The notes under the pieces: generated by a model
Seen by the model: only the letters and a program-made list of their open reading frames with translations
Told to the model about the DNA's origin: nothing
Database searches by the model: none
Assembly: GCA_003170995.1 (NCBI GenBank)
Contig: PMXT01000031.1
Span: 5,365-17,730, forward strand
Reading direction: 5' to 3'
DNA: 12,366 nucleotides
Source of the DNA: Actinomycetota bacterium
Lineage (GTDB): Bacteria; Actinomycetota; Thermoleophilia; Gaiellales; Gaiellaceae
In this document: positions 5,881-12,328 of the stretch, in pieces
Numbering within the stretch: position 1 is the first letter of the stretch
Layout: each line of letters begins with the position of its first letter
Made by a program: the position numbers and the translations under genes

Positions 5881-6497
5881 GCCCGCGCCTGGAGCCGCTC
5901 TCGCGCGGAACTCTGGCTACCGCTCCCTCTGTCTGTCACGGCTGCGTCTGGTGGCAGGCGCGCGGTGGCAAGGCAGTCAGCAAGGAGCGCTGGATCGAGC
6001 AGGCCGAGGAGGACTGGGGAGCCTGGGGGACGGTCTACTTCGACGACGACGGGCGCCTGCTCGGCGTCATGCAGTATGGGCCCGCGTTGTTGTTTCCGCG
6101 CACTCACAGGCTTCCTGCCGGCCCGGCCTCGGAGGATGCGGTGCTCGTCACCTGTGCCTACCTCGTCGATCCGGCCTGCCCCTGGGTTATCCAGTCGCTC
6201 TTTCTGGCAGCTATCGGCGAGGCGCGAATGAGGGGGGTGAAGGCGCTCGAGGCCTTTGCCTTCCGCTACTACGAGCAGGACGACTTCGAGCAGCGCCTCA
6301 TTCTTCACCGCGCGATCTTTCCCCACGAACTCCTGGCCGATCTCGGCTTTGTCACGATTCGCAGTGCCGGCCGCGTGCAGCTCGCCCGGCTGGAGCTGGG
6401 TGGGCTCGAGCCCGGCGCCGAGCCTGCGCACGGGTTCTGGGGGGCGCTCAAGCGATCGTTCTGGGCGGCGCCGGTGCCGGCGCCGCCGCGTCCGTAG
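5877..6497 (+). CDS. GNAT-like N-acetyltransferase family protein, acetyl-CoA motif degenerate
   Basis: A 206-aa protein resembling, from memory, a GNAT-type family common in actinobacteria. It has an N-terminal CHGCVWWQ with a C-x-x-C pair (residues 20-23), a strand region around WGTVYFDDDGRLLGVMQYGPALLFPR, a PASEDAVLVTCAYLVDPACP beta-4 strand, a helix and ALEAFAFRYY, and a C-terminal PHELLADLGFVTIRSAGRVQLARLEL strand pair. In active GNATs the helix after beta-4 starts with Q/R-x-x-G-x-G/A, which binds the pyrophosphate of acetyl-CoA; here the corresponding segment is WVIQSLFLAAI, without those glycines. Activity is therefore doubtful and it may be a structural or sensing fold. Its ATG overlaps the stop of the Asp23-like gene (ATGA at 5877-5880), so the two are translationally coupled. 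It ends 18 bp before the convergent phosphatase gene. Confidence 0.7.
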   Translation: MSPRLEPLSRGTLATAPSVCHGCVWWQARGGKAVSKERWIEQAEEDWGAWGTVYFDDDGRLLGVMQYGPALLFPRTHRLPAGPASEDAVLVTCAYLVDPACPWVIQSLFLAAIGEARMRGVKALEAFAFRYYEQDDFEQRLILHRAIFPHELLADLGFVTIRSAGRVQLARLELGGLEPGAEPAHGFWGALKRSFWAAPVPAPPRP

Positions 6498-6500
6498 CGA

Positions 6501-6534
6501 CCCGATTCGGGAAGGTCAGTGACACCTGTCGCTG
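6501..6534. terminator. Small inverted repeats between convergent genes
   Basis: CCCG-ATT-CGGG (6501-6511), followed by CAGTGACA-CC-TGTCGCTG (6517-6534, eight pairs including one G-U). They fall at the junction of the GNAT-like gene (ends 6497) and the convergent phosphatase gene (ends 6516), the second one overlapping the phosphatase C-terminal codons. A bidirectional terminator role is plausible, but there is no T-run on either side. Confidence 0.3.
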
Positions 6535-7385
6535 CCGGAATCGAGCGCGCGGCCGCTCGCTGCCGACAGAAACCGCCAGCTGTAGCGGCCGGCATCCAGG
6601 CGTAGCCGAAGCACTCCCCAGTGCGAGGTGATGATCTTCCTGCTTCCGGGGGTCGTCCTGACGGCCGGGTAGAGAGAGCCGCCGCCGGTACCGACCACGA
6701 ACTCACGCATCCCGCGTGCGCGATTGATGTGGCCCGATGCGTCGAGCGGAGCGAAGCGTTGGTAGAGGTGGTCGTGGCCGTTCAGGATTACCTCGGCGCC
6801 GGCTTTCGCCAGCGTTGACCAGATCGGTTGCATGGTTTCGTCTGAGCCATGCGGGCCCGAGGAGAAGCGCGGGCTGTGCCAGTAGGCGAGCGTGCAGCGC
6901 GCCGGGTGGCGGGCGAGGTCGGTTCGCAGCCAGCGCAGCTGTGGCGATCCTGGCCCGCAACCGCCGGAGACGAAGTCGCAGTTGGAGTTGAGGACGACGA
7001 TGTGCCAGCGTCCGAGCCCGTAGCTGTAGTAACCGCCGGGAGGCGCGGATCTACGTCCGAAGTAGGCGAAATACGCTCTGGCACCCTTGGTCAGGTACTC
7101 GTGGTTTCCGACCGCTGGGCGAGTTCGCAGCTTGAACCGGCCCCAAGTCGGGTTGTAGCAACGCGCGAAATCACTTGCCGAGCCGGTCGGATAGGCGGTA
7201 TCTCCGATTGCCGCGACAGCGCCGGGGTGGCTATCGATCAAGCGGGCCGTTAACCGAGCGCCGTTCAACGAGCAGTCGGCGATGTCGCCGGCCGCGAGCA
7301 GAATCGCCGGAGGCTTGGACGCGGTACCGGCTGCGCCCGCCTGTGGAACCAGGGCGAGCAGCAAGACGAGCGGAAATACCCGCAT
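6516..7385 (-). CDS. Secreted purple-acid-phosphatase-like metallophosphoesterase
   Basis: A 289-aa exported phosphoesterase. The N-terminus MRVFPLVLLLALVPQAGAAG is a signal peptide with a likely cleavage after the AGA region near residue 18. Metal-binding blocks appear in order: AAGDIADC (Asp34), GDTAYP (Asp62, Tyr65; the GDxxY motif of purple acid phosphatases), GNHEY (93-97), YWHSPRF and GHDHLYQRF. The substrate is unknown; family members cleave phosphomonoesters outside the cell, often under phosphate limitation. The ATG at 7385 is chosen because it starts the signal peptide; the frame extends 23 codons upstream into asd, with no hydrophobic or conserved content. The start lies 16 nt after the asd stop, so it may be the last cistron of the lysC-asd operon, although no clear Shine-Dalgarno is seen. 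It is convergent with the GNAT-like gene. Confidence 0.88.
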   Translation of the reverse strand: MRVFPLVLLLALVPQAGAAGTASKPPAILLAAGDIADCSLNGARLTARLIDSHPGAVAAIGDTAYPTGSASDFARCYNPTWGRFKLRTRPAVGNHEYLTKGARAYFAYFGRRSAPPGGYYSYGLGRWHIVVLNSNCDFVSGGCGPGSPQLRWLRTDLARHPARCTLAYWHSPRFSSGPHGSDETMQPIWSTLAKAGAEVILNGHDHLYQRFAPLDASGHINRARGMREFVVGTGGGSLYPAVRTTPGSRKIITSHWGVLRLRLDAGRYSWRFLSAASGRALDSGSDRCH

Positions 7386-7401
7386 ACGCAGCGGTTCTGC
7401 T

Positions 7402-8379
7402 CTAGACCTGAACCGATTGCGCCTGAAGGACGAGCTCGGCGATCTGCAGAGCATTCAGAGCAGCGCCCTTGCGCAGGTTGTCGCAGCTCAGGTAGAGCGA
7501 GAGCCCGCGCGCGACGGTCGGGTCGCGGCGGATGCGCCCGACCAGCACCTCGTTGCCCCCGGCTGCGTCCTTTGGGGTCGGGAACTCCGGTAGATCGAGC
7601 ACGCGCACACTCGGCGCCTGGCGCAGAATCTGAGCGGCCTGCTCAGGCGAAAGGTCATCCTCGAGCTCGATCCAGATGGCCTCGGAGTGACCGACCAGCA
7701 CCGGCACGCGCACACAGGTCGGCGCCAGCGGCAGCTCGGGCAGCTCGAGAATCTTCTGCGTCTCCTGGCGTAGCTTCGACTCCTCGTCGGAGTCCTCGCC
7801 TTCCCACGACCAGTCCATGGTCAGGTTGTGCTCGGCGGGAGTCTCTGCCTCGAGCGCCGCCATGCGCTTGGCGCCCGCGCCCGAGACCGACTGATAGGTC
7901 GCGACGTGCACACTCTTCAGGCCGGCCGCATCGTGCAGCGGCTTCAGTGTCGTCGTGAGCGGGATGGCACAGCAGTTCGGGTTGGCGATGATGCGATCGC
8001 GCTCCAGCGCCTCGAGTGCGCGGGTGCCGTTCACCTCTGGCACGACCAGCGGATAGCCGTCGACCAGGCGGTAGGCCGAGGACTTGTCGATGCAGATCGC
8101 GCCGCCCGCGGAGGCGTGCGGAACCAGCTCCTTCGACCTGGAGGTGCCGACCGAGAACAGGCAGAGATCGAGATCGCCGGCGCGGAGCGCCTCCGGCGTC
8201 GCCTCCTCGACGACCAGCGTTCCGTCGCCGAAGAGCAGTTCTTTCCCGGCCGAGCGCGGCGAGGCAAAGGCGCGCACGTTGCGATAGCCCCGCTCGGCGA
8301 GCAGGCGCAGGGTGAGTGTGCCGACCGCGCCGGTGGCGCCGATGACGCCGATGTGGGCCTCTCGTAGCGGGCTACTCAT
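7402..8379 (-). CDS. asd: Aspartate-semialdehyde dehydrogenase
   Basis: Second step of the aspartate pathway: reduces L-4-aspartyl phosphate to L-aspartate 4-semialdehyde with NADPH, feeding lysine, diaminopimelate, threonine and methionine. The 325-aa protein begins with an NADP-binding [11 protein letters not shown] near residues 10-20. [15 protein letters not shown] holds the catalytic cysteine (Cys136, followed by a second Cys). [12 protein letters not shown] and [15 protein letters not shown] are standard substrate-binding and dimerisation blocks, and the end [22 protein letters not shown] is typical. The ATG at 8379 lies inside the end of lysC: the sequence ATGAGTAG contains both the asd start and the lysC stop, so the genes overlap by 8 bp and are probably translationally coupled. 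GGAG lies about 7 nt upstream. The frame is open 27 codons further up, but that part is lysC antiphase sequence. Confidence 0.96.
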   Translation of the reverse strand: MSSPLREAHIGVIGATGAVGTLTLRLLAERGYRNVRAFASPRSAGKELLFGDGTLVVEEATPEALRAGDLDLCLFSVGTSRSKELVPHASAGGAICIDKSSAYRLVDGYPLVVPEVNGTRALEALERDRIIANPNCCAIPLTTTLKPLHDAAGLKSVHVATYQSVSGAGAKRMAALEAETPAEHNLTMDWSWEGEDSDEESKLRQETQKILELPELPLAPTCVRVPVLVGHSEAIWIELEDDLSPEQAAQILRQAPSVRVLDLPEFPTPKDAAGGNEVLVGRIRRDPTVARGLSLYLSCDNLRKGAALNALQIAELVLQAQSVQV

Positions 8380-8833
8380 GACCGCGCTCCGCCACTTCGG
8401 TGTCGAGCTCGAAGGCCGCGTGTAGCGCCTGCACGGCGCGCTCCACGTCTTTCTTGGCAACGTGACAGGCGATCTTGATCGGCGAGGTCGAGATCACTTC
8501 GGGCTCGATTCCCAGCTCGCCCAGCACGTCGAAGGTCTTGGCGGCGACGCCGGGATGGCTCTTCATGCCGGCGCCGATGACGCTGACCTTGCCCAAATCG
8601 TCGCGCGAAGTCCACTTGACGCCGAGCGCGTTCAGAGTCTTCTCACTGGCCTGGTGATCTTCCAGCGGCGCCGAGTAGACGATCGCGCCGTCACCGTTGA
8701 CGAGGATCGTGTCCACGTTGACCTGGGCTTCGGCGAGTGCCGAGAAGAGCTTCGCGGGGGTCGTTCCCTCGACTCTGTAAATGTTCTCCTCCATGGTGTG
8801 CGTGACACCGGAGATCATCGCCTTCTCGAGCAT
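8372..8833 (-). CDS. lysC: Possible aspartokinase beta subunit from an internal in-frame lysC start
   Basis: Within lysC the minus strand reads GAGGAGG, 8 nt, then ATG (8833-8831), in frame at residue 264. Translation from there would give a 153-aa protein made almost entirely of the two ACT domains. Aspartokinases of B. subtilis and C. glutamicum are alpha2beta2, with the beta subunit made from an internal start near residue 246-250; allowing for the roughly 16-residue N-terminal extension here, the position matches. The Shine-Dalgarno also encodes Glu-Glu-Asp, so it could be coincidental. Confidence 0.5.
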   Translation of the reverse strand: MLEKAMISGVTHTMEENIYRVEGTTPAKLFSALAEAQVNVDTILVNGDGAIVYSAPLEDHQASEKTLNALGVKWTSRDDLGKVSVIGAGMKSHPGVAAKTFDVLGELGIEPEVISTSPIKIACHVAKKDVERAVQALHAAFELDTEVAERGHE

Positions 8834-9622
8834 TCGTTCGTCCTCCTCGCGAATCCAGGTTCCGCCAGCATCCGAGAAGCTGGAGCGGACATGCACCATC
8901 ACGTTGTGGTTGCGCGCGAACTCGACAGAGCGTAGCTGCAAGACCTTGGCGCCCGAGGCGGCCATCTCCAGCATCTCGTCGTAGGAAACCGCGTGCAGTT
9001 TGCGCGCCGTCGGTACTACACGCGGATCGGCGGTGAACACTCCCTCGACGTCGGTGTAGATCTCGCAAGCCTCGGCGCCGATCGCACCGGCCAGGGCGAC
9101 CGCCGTGGTATCCGAGCCGCCGCGGCCGAGCGTGGTCACATCGAGCGAATCCGAGGAGACGCCCTGGAAACCGGCGACGAGCACGATCTTGCCCTGATCG
9201 AGCGCCTCGTGGATGCGCTTCCCCCTGATGGCGACGATCTTGGCCTTGGTGTGGACGGTGTCGGTGACGATGCCCGCCTGCGAGCCGGTGAGCGAGATCG
9301 CCTCGTGGCCGAGGTCGTGGATGGCCATCGCCGCCAGCGCGCAAGAGATGCGCTCTCCCACCGAGAGCAGCATGTCCATCTCGCGGGTGTTGGGATTGGG
9401 CGAGATCTTGTAGGCGAGCTCGACCAGCTCGTCGGTGGTGTCGCCCATCGCCGAGAGCACGCCGACTACGCGGTTACCGGCCTCGCAGGTTGCAACCAGT
9501 CGCTCGGCGACCAGCTTGAGCCGCTCGGGGTCGGCGACCGAGGTGCCGCCGAACTTCATCACCACCGTGCCGAGGCGCGGCACGGTGCCGTGATGGTGAT
9601 GATGGGTCTCGCTCGTGGTCAT
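8372..9622 (-). CDS. lysC: Aspartokinase (aspartate kinase) with two C-terminal ACT domains
   Basis: First, usually feedback-controlled, step of the aspartate pathway: phosphorylates L-aspartate to L-4-aspartyl phosphate. The 416-aa protein has the kinase signature [10 protein letters not shown] at about 19-28, then [11 protein letters not shown], the nucleotide-site block [16 protein letters not shown], and [15 protein letters not shown]. From about residue 270 come two ACT regulatory domains ([23 protein letters not shown] and [19 protein letters not shown]...[15 protein letters not shown]), the layout of the lysine/threonine-inhibited LysC of Bacillus and Corynebacterium. The kinase core is preceded by about 18 extra residues including five consecutive histidines (7-11); a conserved-core start would be later, so this tail is unusual. 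The ATG at 9622 has no obvious Shine-Dalgarno. It is the first gene of lysC-asd-(phosphatase). Confidence 0.96.
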   Translation of the reverse strand: MTTSETHHHHHGTVPRLGTVVMKFGGTSVADPERLKLVAERLVATCEAGNRVVGVLSAMGDTTDELVELAYKISPNPNTREMDMLLSVGERISCALAAMAIHDLGHEAISLTGSQAGIVTDTVHTKAKIVAIRGKRIHEALDQGKIVLVAGFQGVSSDSLDVTTLGRGGSDTTAVALAGAIGAEACEIYTDVEGVFTADPRVVPTARKLHAVSYDEMLEMAASGAKVLQLRSVEFARNHNVMVHVRSSFSDAGGTWIREEDERMLEKAMISGVTHTMEENIYRVEGTTPAKLFSALAEAQVNVDTILVNGDGAIVYSAPLEDHQASEKTLNALGVKWTSRDDLGKVSVIGAGMKSHPGVAAKTFDVLGELGIEPEVISTSPIKIACHVAKKDVERAVQALHAAFELDTEVAERGHE

Positions 9623-9768
9623 AGTTGGTGCGGGAATTCTGTCGAATGGGTTCTCCCGCCCTAGATCAGGATGCTACTCAGCGGCGAACGCTCTCGCCAG
9701 ACGATCGTTTACCGATCCGACGCCCGCTCCTCCCGCAAACGCGAGTGGAAAGCCGTCCACCCTTACGA
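9623..9768 (-). promoter_or_regulatory. recR-lysC intergenic region
   Basis: A 146-bp gap between recR and lysC on the minus strand. I see two small inverted repeats: GATCG-TTTAC-CGATC (plus-strand reading, 9703-9717) and GGCGA-ACGCTC-TCGCC (9682-9697, plus strand). No T-run, clear -35/-10 pair or Shine-Dalgarno was recognised. It could hold a lysC promoter or leader, but nothing in it is decisive, and it is too short and lacks the arms for a lysine riboswitch. Confidence 0.3.
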
Positions 9769-10365
9769 TTACATCTCCCGCCGGCCCTCGAGCGCGCGCC
9801 CGAGCGTGACCTCGTCGGCGTACTCCAGGTCGCCGCCCACGGGCAGGCCGCTGGCCAGACGGGTGACGCGGACGTGGTCACGGCCGCGCAGCCGGTCGGC
9901 GATGTAGGAGGCGGTCGCCTCGCCGGTCATGTTCGGGTTGGTGGCGATCACGACCTCCTCGATCCCTCCCTTGTCGACACGGCCGATCAGCTCCTCGAGG
10001 CGCAGGTCGCGCGGCTCGACGCCGTCCAGCGGCGAAAGCGCGCCGCCGAGCACGTGATAGAGGCCGCGGAACTCGTGCGTGCGCTCGAGCGAGACCACGT
10101 CCACGGGCTGCTCGACGACGCACAGCTGGTGCCGATCGCGCCGCGTATCCAGACAGATCGAGCAGAGCTCCTCCTCGGTCAGGTTGCCGCACTCCGCGCA
10201 GAAGTGAACGCGCTCCTTCACATCCACGATCGCCTCGGCCAGCGCGGTCGCCTCCTCCTTCGACACCTGCAGCAGGTGGAAGGCGAGCCGGCGCGCCGTG
10301 CGCTGCCCGATGCTGGGCAGACGCGTCAGCTGCGCGACGAGATTCTCGATCGCCGGAGAGGGCAC
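9769..10365 (-). CDS. recR: Recombination mediator protein RecR
   Basis: RecR acts with RecO (and RecF) to load RecA on SSB-coated single-stranded DNA at gaps. The 198-aa length is standard. Residues 1-50 contain the helix-hairpin-helix region (LTRLPSIGQRTARRLAFHLL). A zinc finger follows, CAECGNLTEEELCSICLD (Cys56, 59, 68, 71). A Toprim domain spans about 79-175, beginning QLCVVEQPVDVVSLE and ending near VTRLASGLPVGGDLEYADEVTLGRAL. The GTG at 10365 fits the family opening M-x-x-PAI. It is divergent from the sigma-factor gene and followed, 146 bp later, by lysC on the same strand. recR lying near ask-asd is also found in several actinobacteria. The usual partners dnaX and ybaB are not next to it here. 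Confidence 0.96.
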   Translation of the reverse strand: MPSPAIENLVAQLTRLPSIGQRTARRLAFHLLQVSKEEATALAEAIVDVKERVHFCAECGNLTEEELCSICLDTRRDRHQLCVVEQPVDVVSLERTHEFRGLYHVLGGALSPLDGVEPRDLRLEELIGRVDKGGIEEVVIATNPNMTGEATASYIADRLRGRDHVRVTRLASGLPVGGDLEYADEVTLGRALEGRREM

Positions 10366-10508
10366 GGGATTATTCTGCCTGTCCTCTGCGGACGGGCCGG
10401 TTCGAGCTAGGTGGTGTACGGGGGAATTCGGTGCTGATGTCTCGGCAGGCGTTATCGTGGCGCTCGGGCGGCGTGAACTTTTCGCGCCTCTCGCGGCAAG
10501 AGGTGGAG
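10366..10508. promoter_or_regulatory. Divergent recR / ECF sigma intergenic region
   Basis: A 143-bp gap that must hold the recR and sigma-factor promoters. GAGG at 10500-10503, 5 nt before the ATG at 10509, is the likely ribosome-binding site of the sigma gene. A GAAC at 10475-10478 resembles the -35 core of ECF promoters, but a CGTC-type -10 is not present at the right spacing, so autoregulation is not supported by what I can see. Confidence 0.3.
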
Positions 10509-11051
10509 ATGATTGAGAATGTCCCCGTGTTGCGAGTCGTACCGACGGACGCGGAGCTGCTCGCGGCGTCTCTGGAGCATCCGGAGTCGTTTCGAGTGCT
10601 GTTCGAGCGCCACTATCAGCCGGTCTGGCGCTTTCTCGTCTGGCGCTTCGGAGGCGCCGCGGCTGAGGACGCCTGCGCCGAGACCTTCGCGACAGCCTTC
10701 GCCGAGCGCGGCCGCTATGACCACAGCTATGCCGATGCGCGGCCGTGGCTGCTCGGGATCGCGGTCAACCACGGCCGCCGCCATGCGCGGCACGAGCGCG
10801 GGAGGCTGAAGAAGCTCGCGGGCACCGTTTCCCGTACGCCTTCCGGCCCGACCGTCGGCCTCGATCCTCGGGGCGATCTCGCTCAGGGTCTGCTCGCGCT
10901 CGACGGGCGGGACCGCGAGCCCCTGCTCCTACTGGCGCTCGCCGACCTTTCCTACACCCAGATCGCCATCGCGCTCGACATTCCCGAGGGAACCGTGCGC
11001 TCGCGGATCAATCGCGCCCGCCGTCAGCTGAAGGAGGCAATCCAGCAATGA
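10509..11051 (+). CDS. ECF-type RNA polymerase sigma factor (sigma-70 family)
   Basis: A 180-aa group IV sigma factor with only sigma regions 2 and 4. Region 2 spans about residues 24-90: FRVLFERHYQPVWRFLVWRFGG, an acidic EDACAETFATAFAER segment, and RPWLLGIAVNHGRRHARH. Region 4 is about 125-175: LDGRDREPLLLLALADLSYTQIAIALDIPEGTVRSRINRARRQLKEAI, a clear helix-turn-helix for the -35 element. The ATG at 10509 follows GAGG; the open frame continues to 10431, but the added 26 residues resemble no sigma N-terminus and lie in the promoter region. The stop overlaps the start of the next gene (ATGA, 11048-11051), the usual way for a sigma factor to be coupled to its regulator. The regulon cannot be predicted from the window. 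Confidence 0.92.
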   Translation: MIENVPVLRVVPTDAELLAASLEHPESFRVLFERHYQPVWRFLVWRFGGAAAEDACAETFATAFAERGRYDHSYADARPWLLGIAVNHGRRHARHERGRLKKLAGTVSRTPSGPTVGLDPRGDLAQGLLALDGRDREPLLLLALADLSYTQIAIALDIPEGTVRSRINRARRQLKEAIQQ

Positions 11052-12091
11052 ACGAGATCGATCAGCTCGTGCAGGAGCTCTACGCGGCGGACGCGCCCCT
11101 GACCCCTGCGCCCGAGGCTCTGTGGGCCTCGGTGGAAAGCAGGATCGGCGCGCTCGCAGGCTCTTCGTCTGTCCGTCGGCGGCGGCACCGGCGGCGCTTC
11201 GCACTCGCCTTCGGGCTTGCGCTGGCGGGTGCGATCGTCCTCGCCTTCCTGCCGGCGCTCCGCCACTCGCCCGACGGGGCGATCCCGGAGAATGCCAGTG
11301 CCGCCCAGGTGCTGCGAACCCTCGCCGACCGGAGCTCGGCTCTGCCGGACGTCCCCCGCGGGAGCTTCCTCTACTCGAACGACACGCGGATCGTCCTGAG
11401 CACAAGCTCGTACCCGAATGGCACCAGCGTCAGCGCCTTCATCCGCCAGCATTGGCAGCTCTGGGTGGGACGGGACGGCAGCGTGCGTCAGCGTGTGCGC
11501 ACCGAGCGCGAGTATGTCGGCTACCCGACCCCGCGCGCCCGCCGCCTGGCGCGGCGCTATACGAAGCTGCGAGACTTTCCTCTGGAGGATACGACCACCC
11601 ACTCTCTAAAAGCGTTCCGGGACGGATTTGGGATGACGCTGAGCGCCATGAGACGCCTGCCCACGGATCCGAGCGCGCTCGCCCGTGCGGTGCTGGCGAA
11701 CCCGAGAACCCGGGTGTGGTACGCGTTTGGTGTGCGCTACAACGATCCGTTCGAGGCCGCGATCGGGATCAGTTTAGTGCCCGTGCGCCCGGCGACCCGC
11801 GCTGCCATGCTGCGCGCCCTCGCGACCCTCCCACACGTGCGCAGACTGCCTGACGAGTCCGTGGCGGGAAGGCCGACGGTCGCCGTCGCGTATCGCTTCG
11901 TCGTGTCCGAATCCAGGCACGACGCCTACGATCACGTCCTCCTCCTCGACCCGGCAACGGGCGCTCTCCTGGGCTCGCGCTACGTCAGCCTCTTTCCCAC
12001 CGCGGGCCTTCCCGCGGGAACCGCGATCAACCGCTGGACGTATCGGCAGGCTGTCGTTCCCACGCTGCATAGCGTCCCGAAGGGCGGCTAG
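11048..12091 (+). CDS. Single-pass membrane protein coupled to the ECF sigma factor (CU044_5270-like, putative anti-sigma)
   Basis: A 347-aa protein. Residues 1-42 are a short cytoplasmic part (DQLVQELYAADAPLTPAPEALWASVESRIG), followed by a very basic stretch RRRRHRRR (43-50), one transmembrane segment at 51-69, and an extracytoplasmic domain of about 275 residues. The domain opens with NASAAQVLRTLADRS, as in CU044_5270-type proteins of actinobacteria, which often sit downstream of ECF sigma genes. There is no zinc anti-sigma motif (H-x3-C-x2-C) and in fact no cysteine in the cytoplasmic part, so if it restrains the sigma factor it does so in another way. Positive-inside topology and ATGA coupling to the sigma gene support a sensor/regulator role (inference). 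The outer domain has a lipoprotein-chaperone-like feel (WQLWVGRDGSVRQRV...), but I would not assign it further. Confidence 0.75.
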   Translation: MNEIDQLVQELYAADAPLTPAPEALWASVESRIGALAGSSSVRRRRHRRRFALAFGLALAGAIVLAFLPALRHSPDGAIPENASAAQVLRTLADRSSALPDVPRGSFLYSNDTRIVLSTSSYPNGTSVSAFIRQHWQLWVGRDGSVRQRVRTEREYVGYPTPRARRLARRYTKLRDFPLEDTTTHSLKAFRDGFGMTLSAMRRLPTDPSALARAVLANPRTRVWYAFGVRYNDPFEAAIGISLVPVRPATRAAMLRALATLPHVRRLPDESVAGRPTVAVAYRFVVSESRHDAYDHVLLLDPATGALLGSRYVSLFPTAGLPAGTAINRWTYRQAVVPTLHSVPKGG

Positions 12092-12328
12092 TCGCGCGCC
12101 TGAGCGTAGACGCTACGTCCTGGTTTCGGCGCCCGCCGACGGTGCCTGGTCCGGGCAAGGCGTGTTGGTTAGGCGCGAAATCGACACATTTTGTGGCGTC
12201 TTCTCTCGATACCGTATCCCGCCCCGTGGGAGGGTGGGGGGTGGTGGGTGGTCAAGGAGGCGCCTGTACCCCGGAACCCGCTCCGCGCGGGACCCGTCGT
12301 TCTTAGGCGCCTTAGAACTTGAATCAGA
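12092..12328. promoter_or_regulatory. Non-coding region with inverted repeats and a G-quadruplex motif
   Basis: No credible gene over about 237 bp. Contents in order: CGTAG-ACG-CTACG (12105-12117); GGCGCC-N7-GGTGCC (12128-12146), a possible terminator hairpin for the sigma operon without a T-run; the perfect palindrome GATAC-C-GTATC (12208-12218); a G-rich run at 12228-12248; and the palindrome AGGCGCCT at 12258-12265 and again at 12305-12312, enclosing the hairpin CCCGC-TCCGC-GCGGG (12277-12291). The two AGGCGCCT copies can pair with each other around that hairpin. Confidence 0.45.
12228..12248 (+). other. Putative G-quadruplex motif
   Basis: Four G-tracts on the plus strand: GGG (12228-12230), A, GGG (12232-12234), T, GGGGGG (12236-12241), TGGT, GGG (12246-12248). 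Loops of 1, 1 and 4 bases meet the usual G3+ N1-7 definition and the short loops favour stability. It lies about 80-100 bp before the possible start at 12329. Confidence 0.55.

Noticed and set aside
9623..9768. Lysine riboswitch upstream of lysC
   Set aside because: The gap is 146 bp, shorter than the usual aptamer, and I could not find its five-helix junction arrangement; only two 5-bp inverted repeats are visible.
10471..10500. Self-recognised ECF promoter (GAAC ... CGTC)
   Set aside because: GAAC is present at 10475-10478, but no CGTC-like -10 follows at 16-17 bp and the start site would fall almost on the start codon.
10431..10508. Longer N-terminus for the ECF sigma factor
   Set aside because: The extra 26 residues lie in the divergent promoter region and look unlike a sigma N-terminus; the ATG at 10509 has a GAGG at the right distance.
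12092..12328. A small protein gene after the sigma operon
   Set aside because: No frame of useful length with a start, ribosome-binding site and family-like composition was found on either strand; the interval is dominated by inverted repeats and a G-rich tract.
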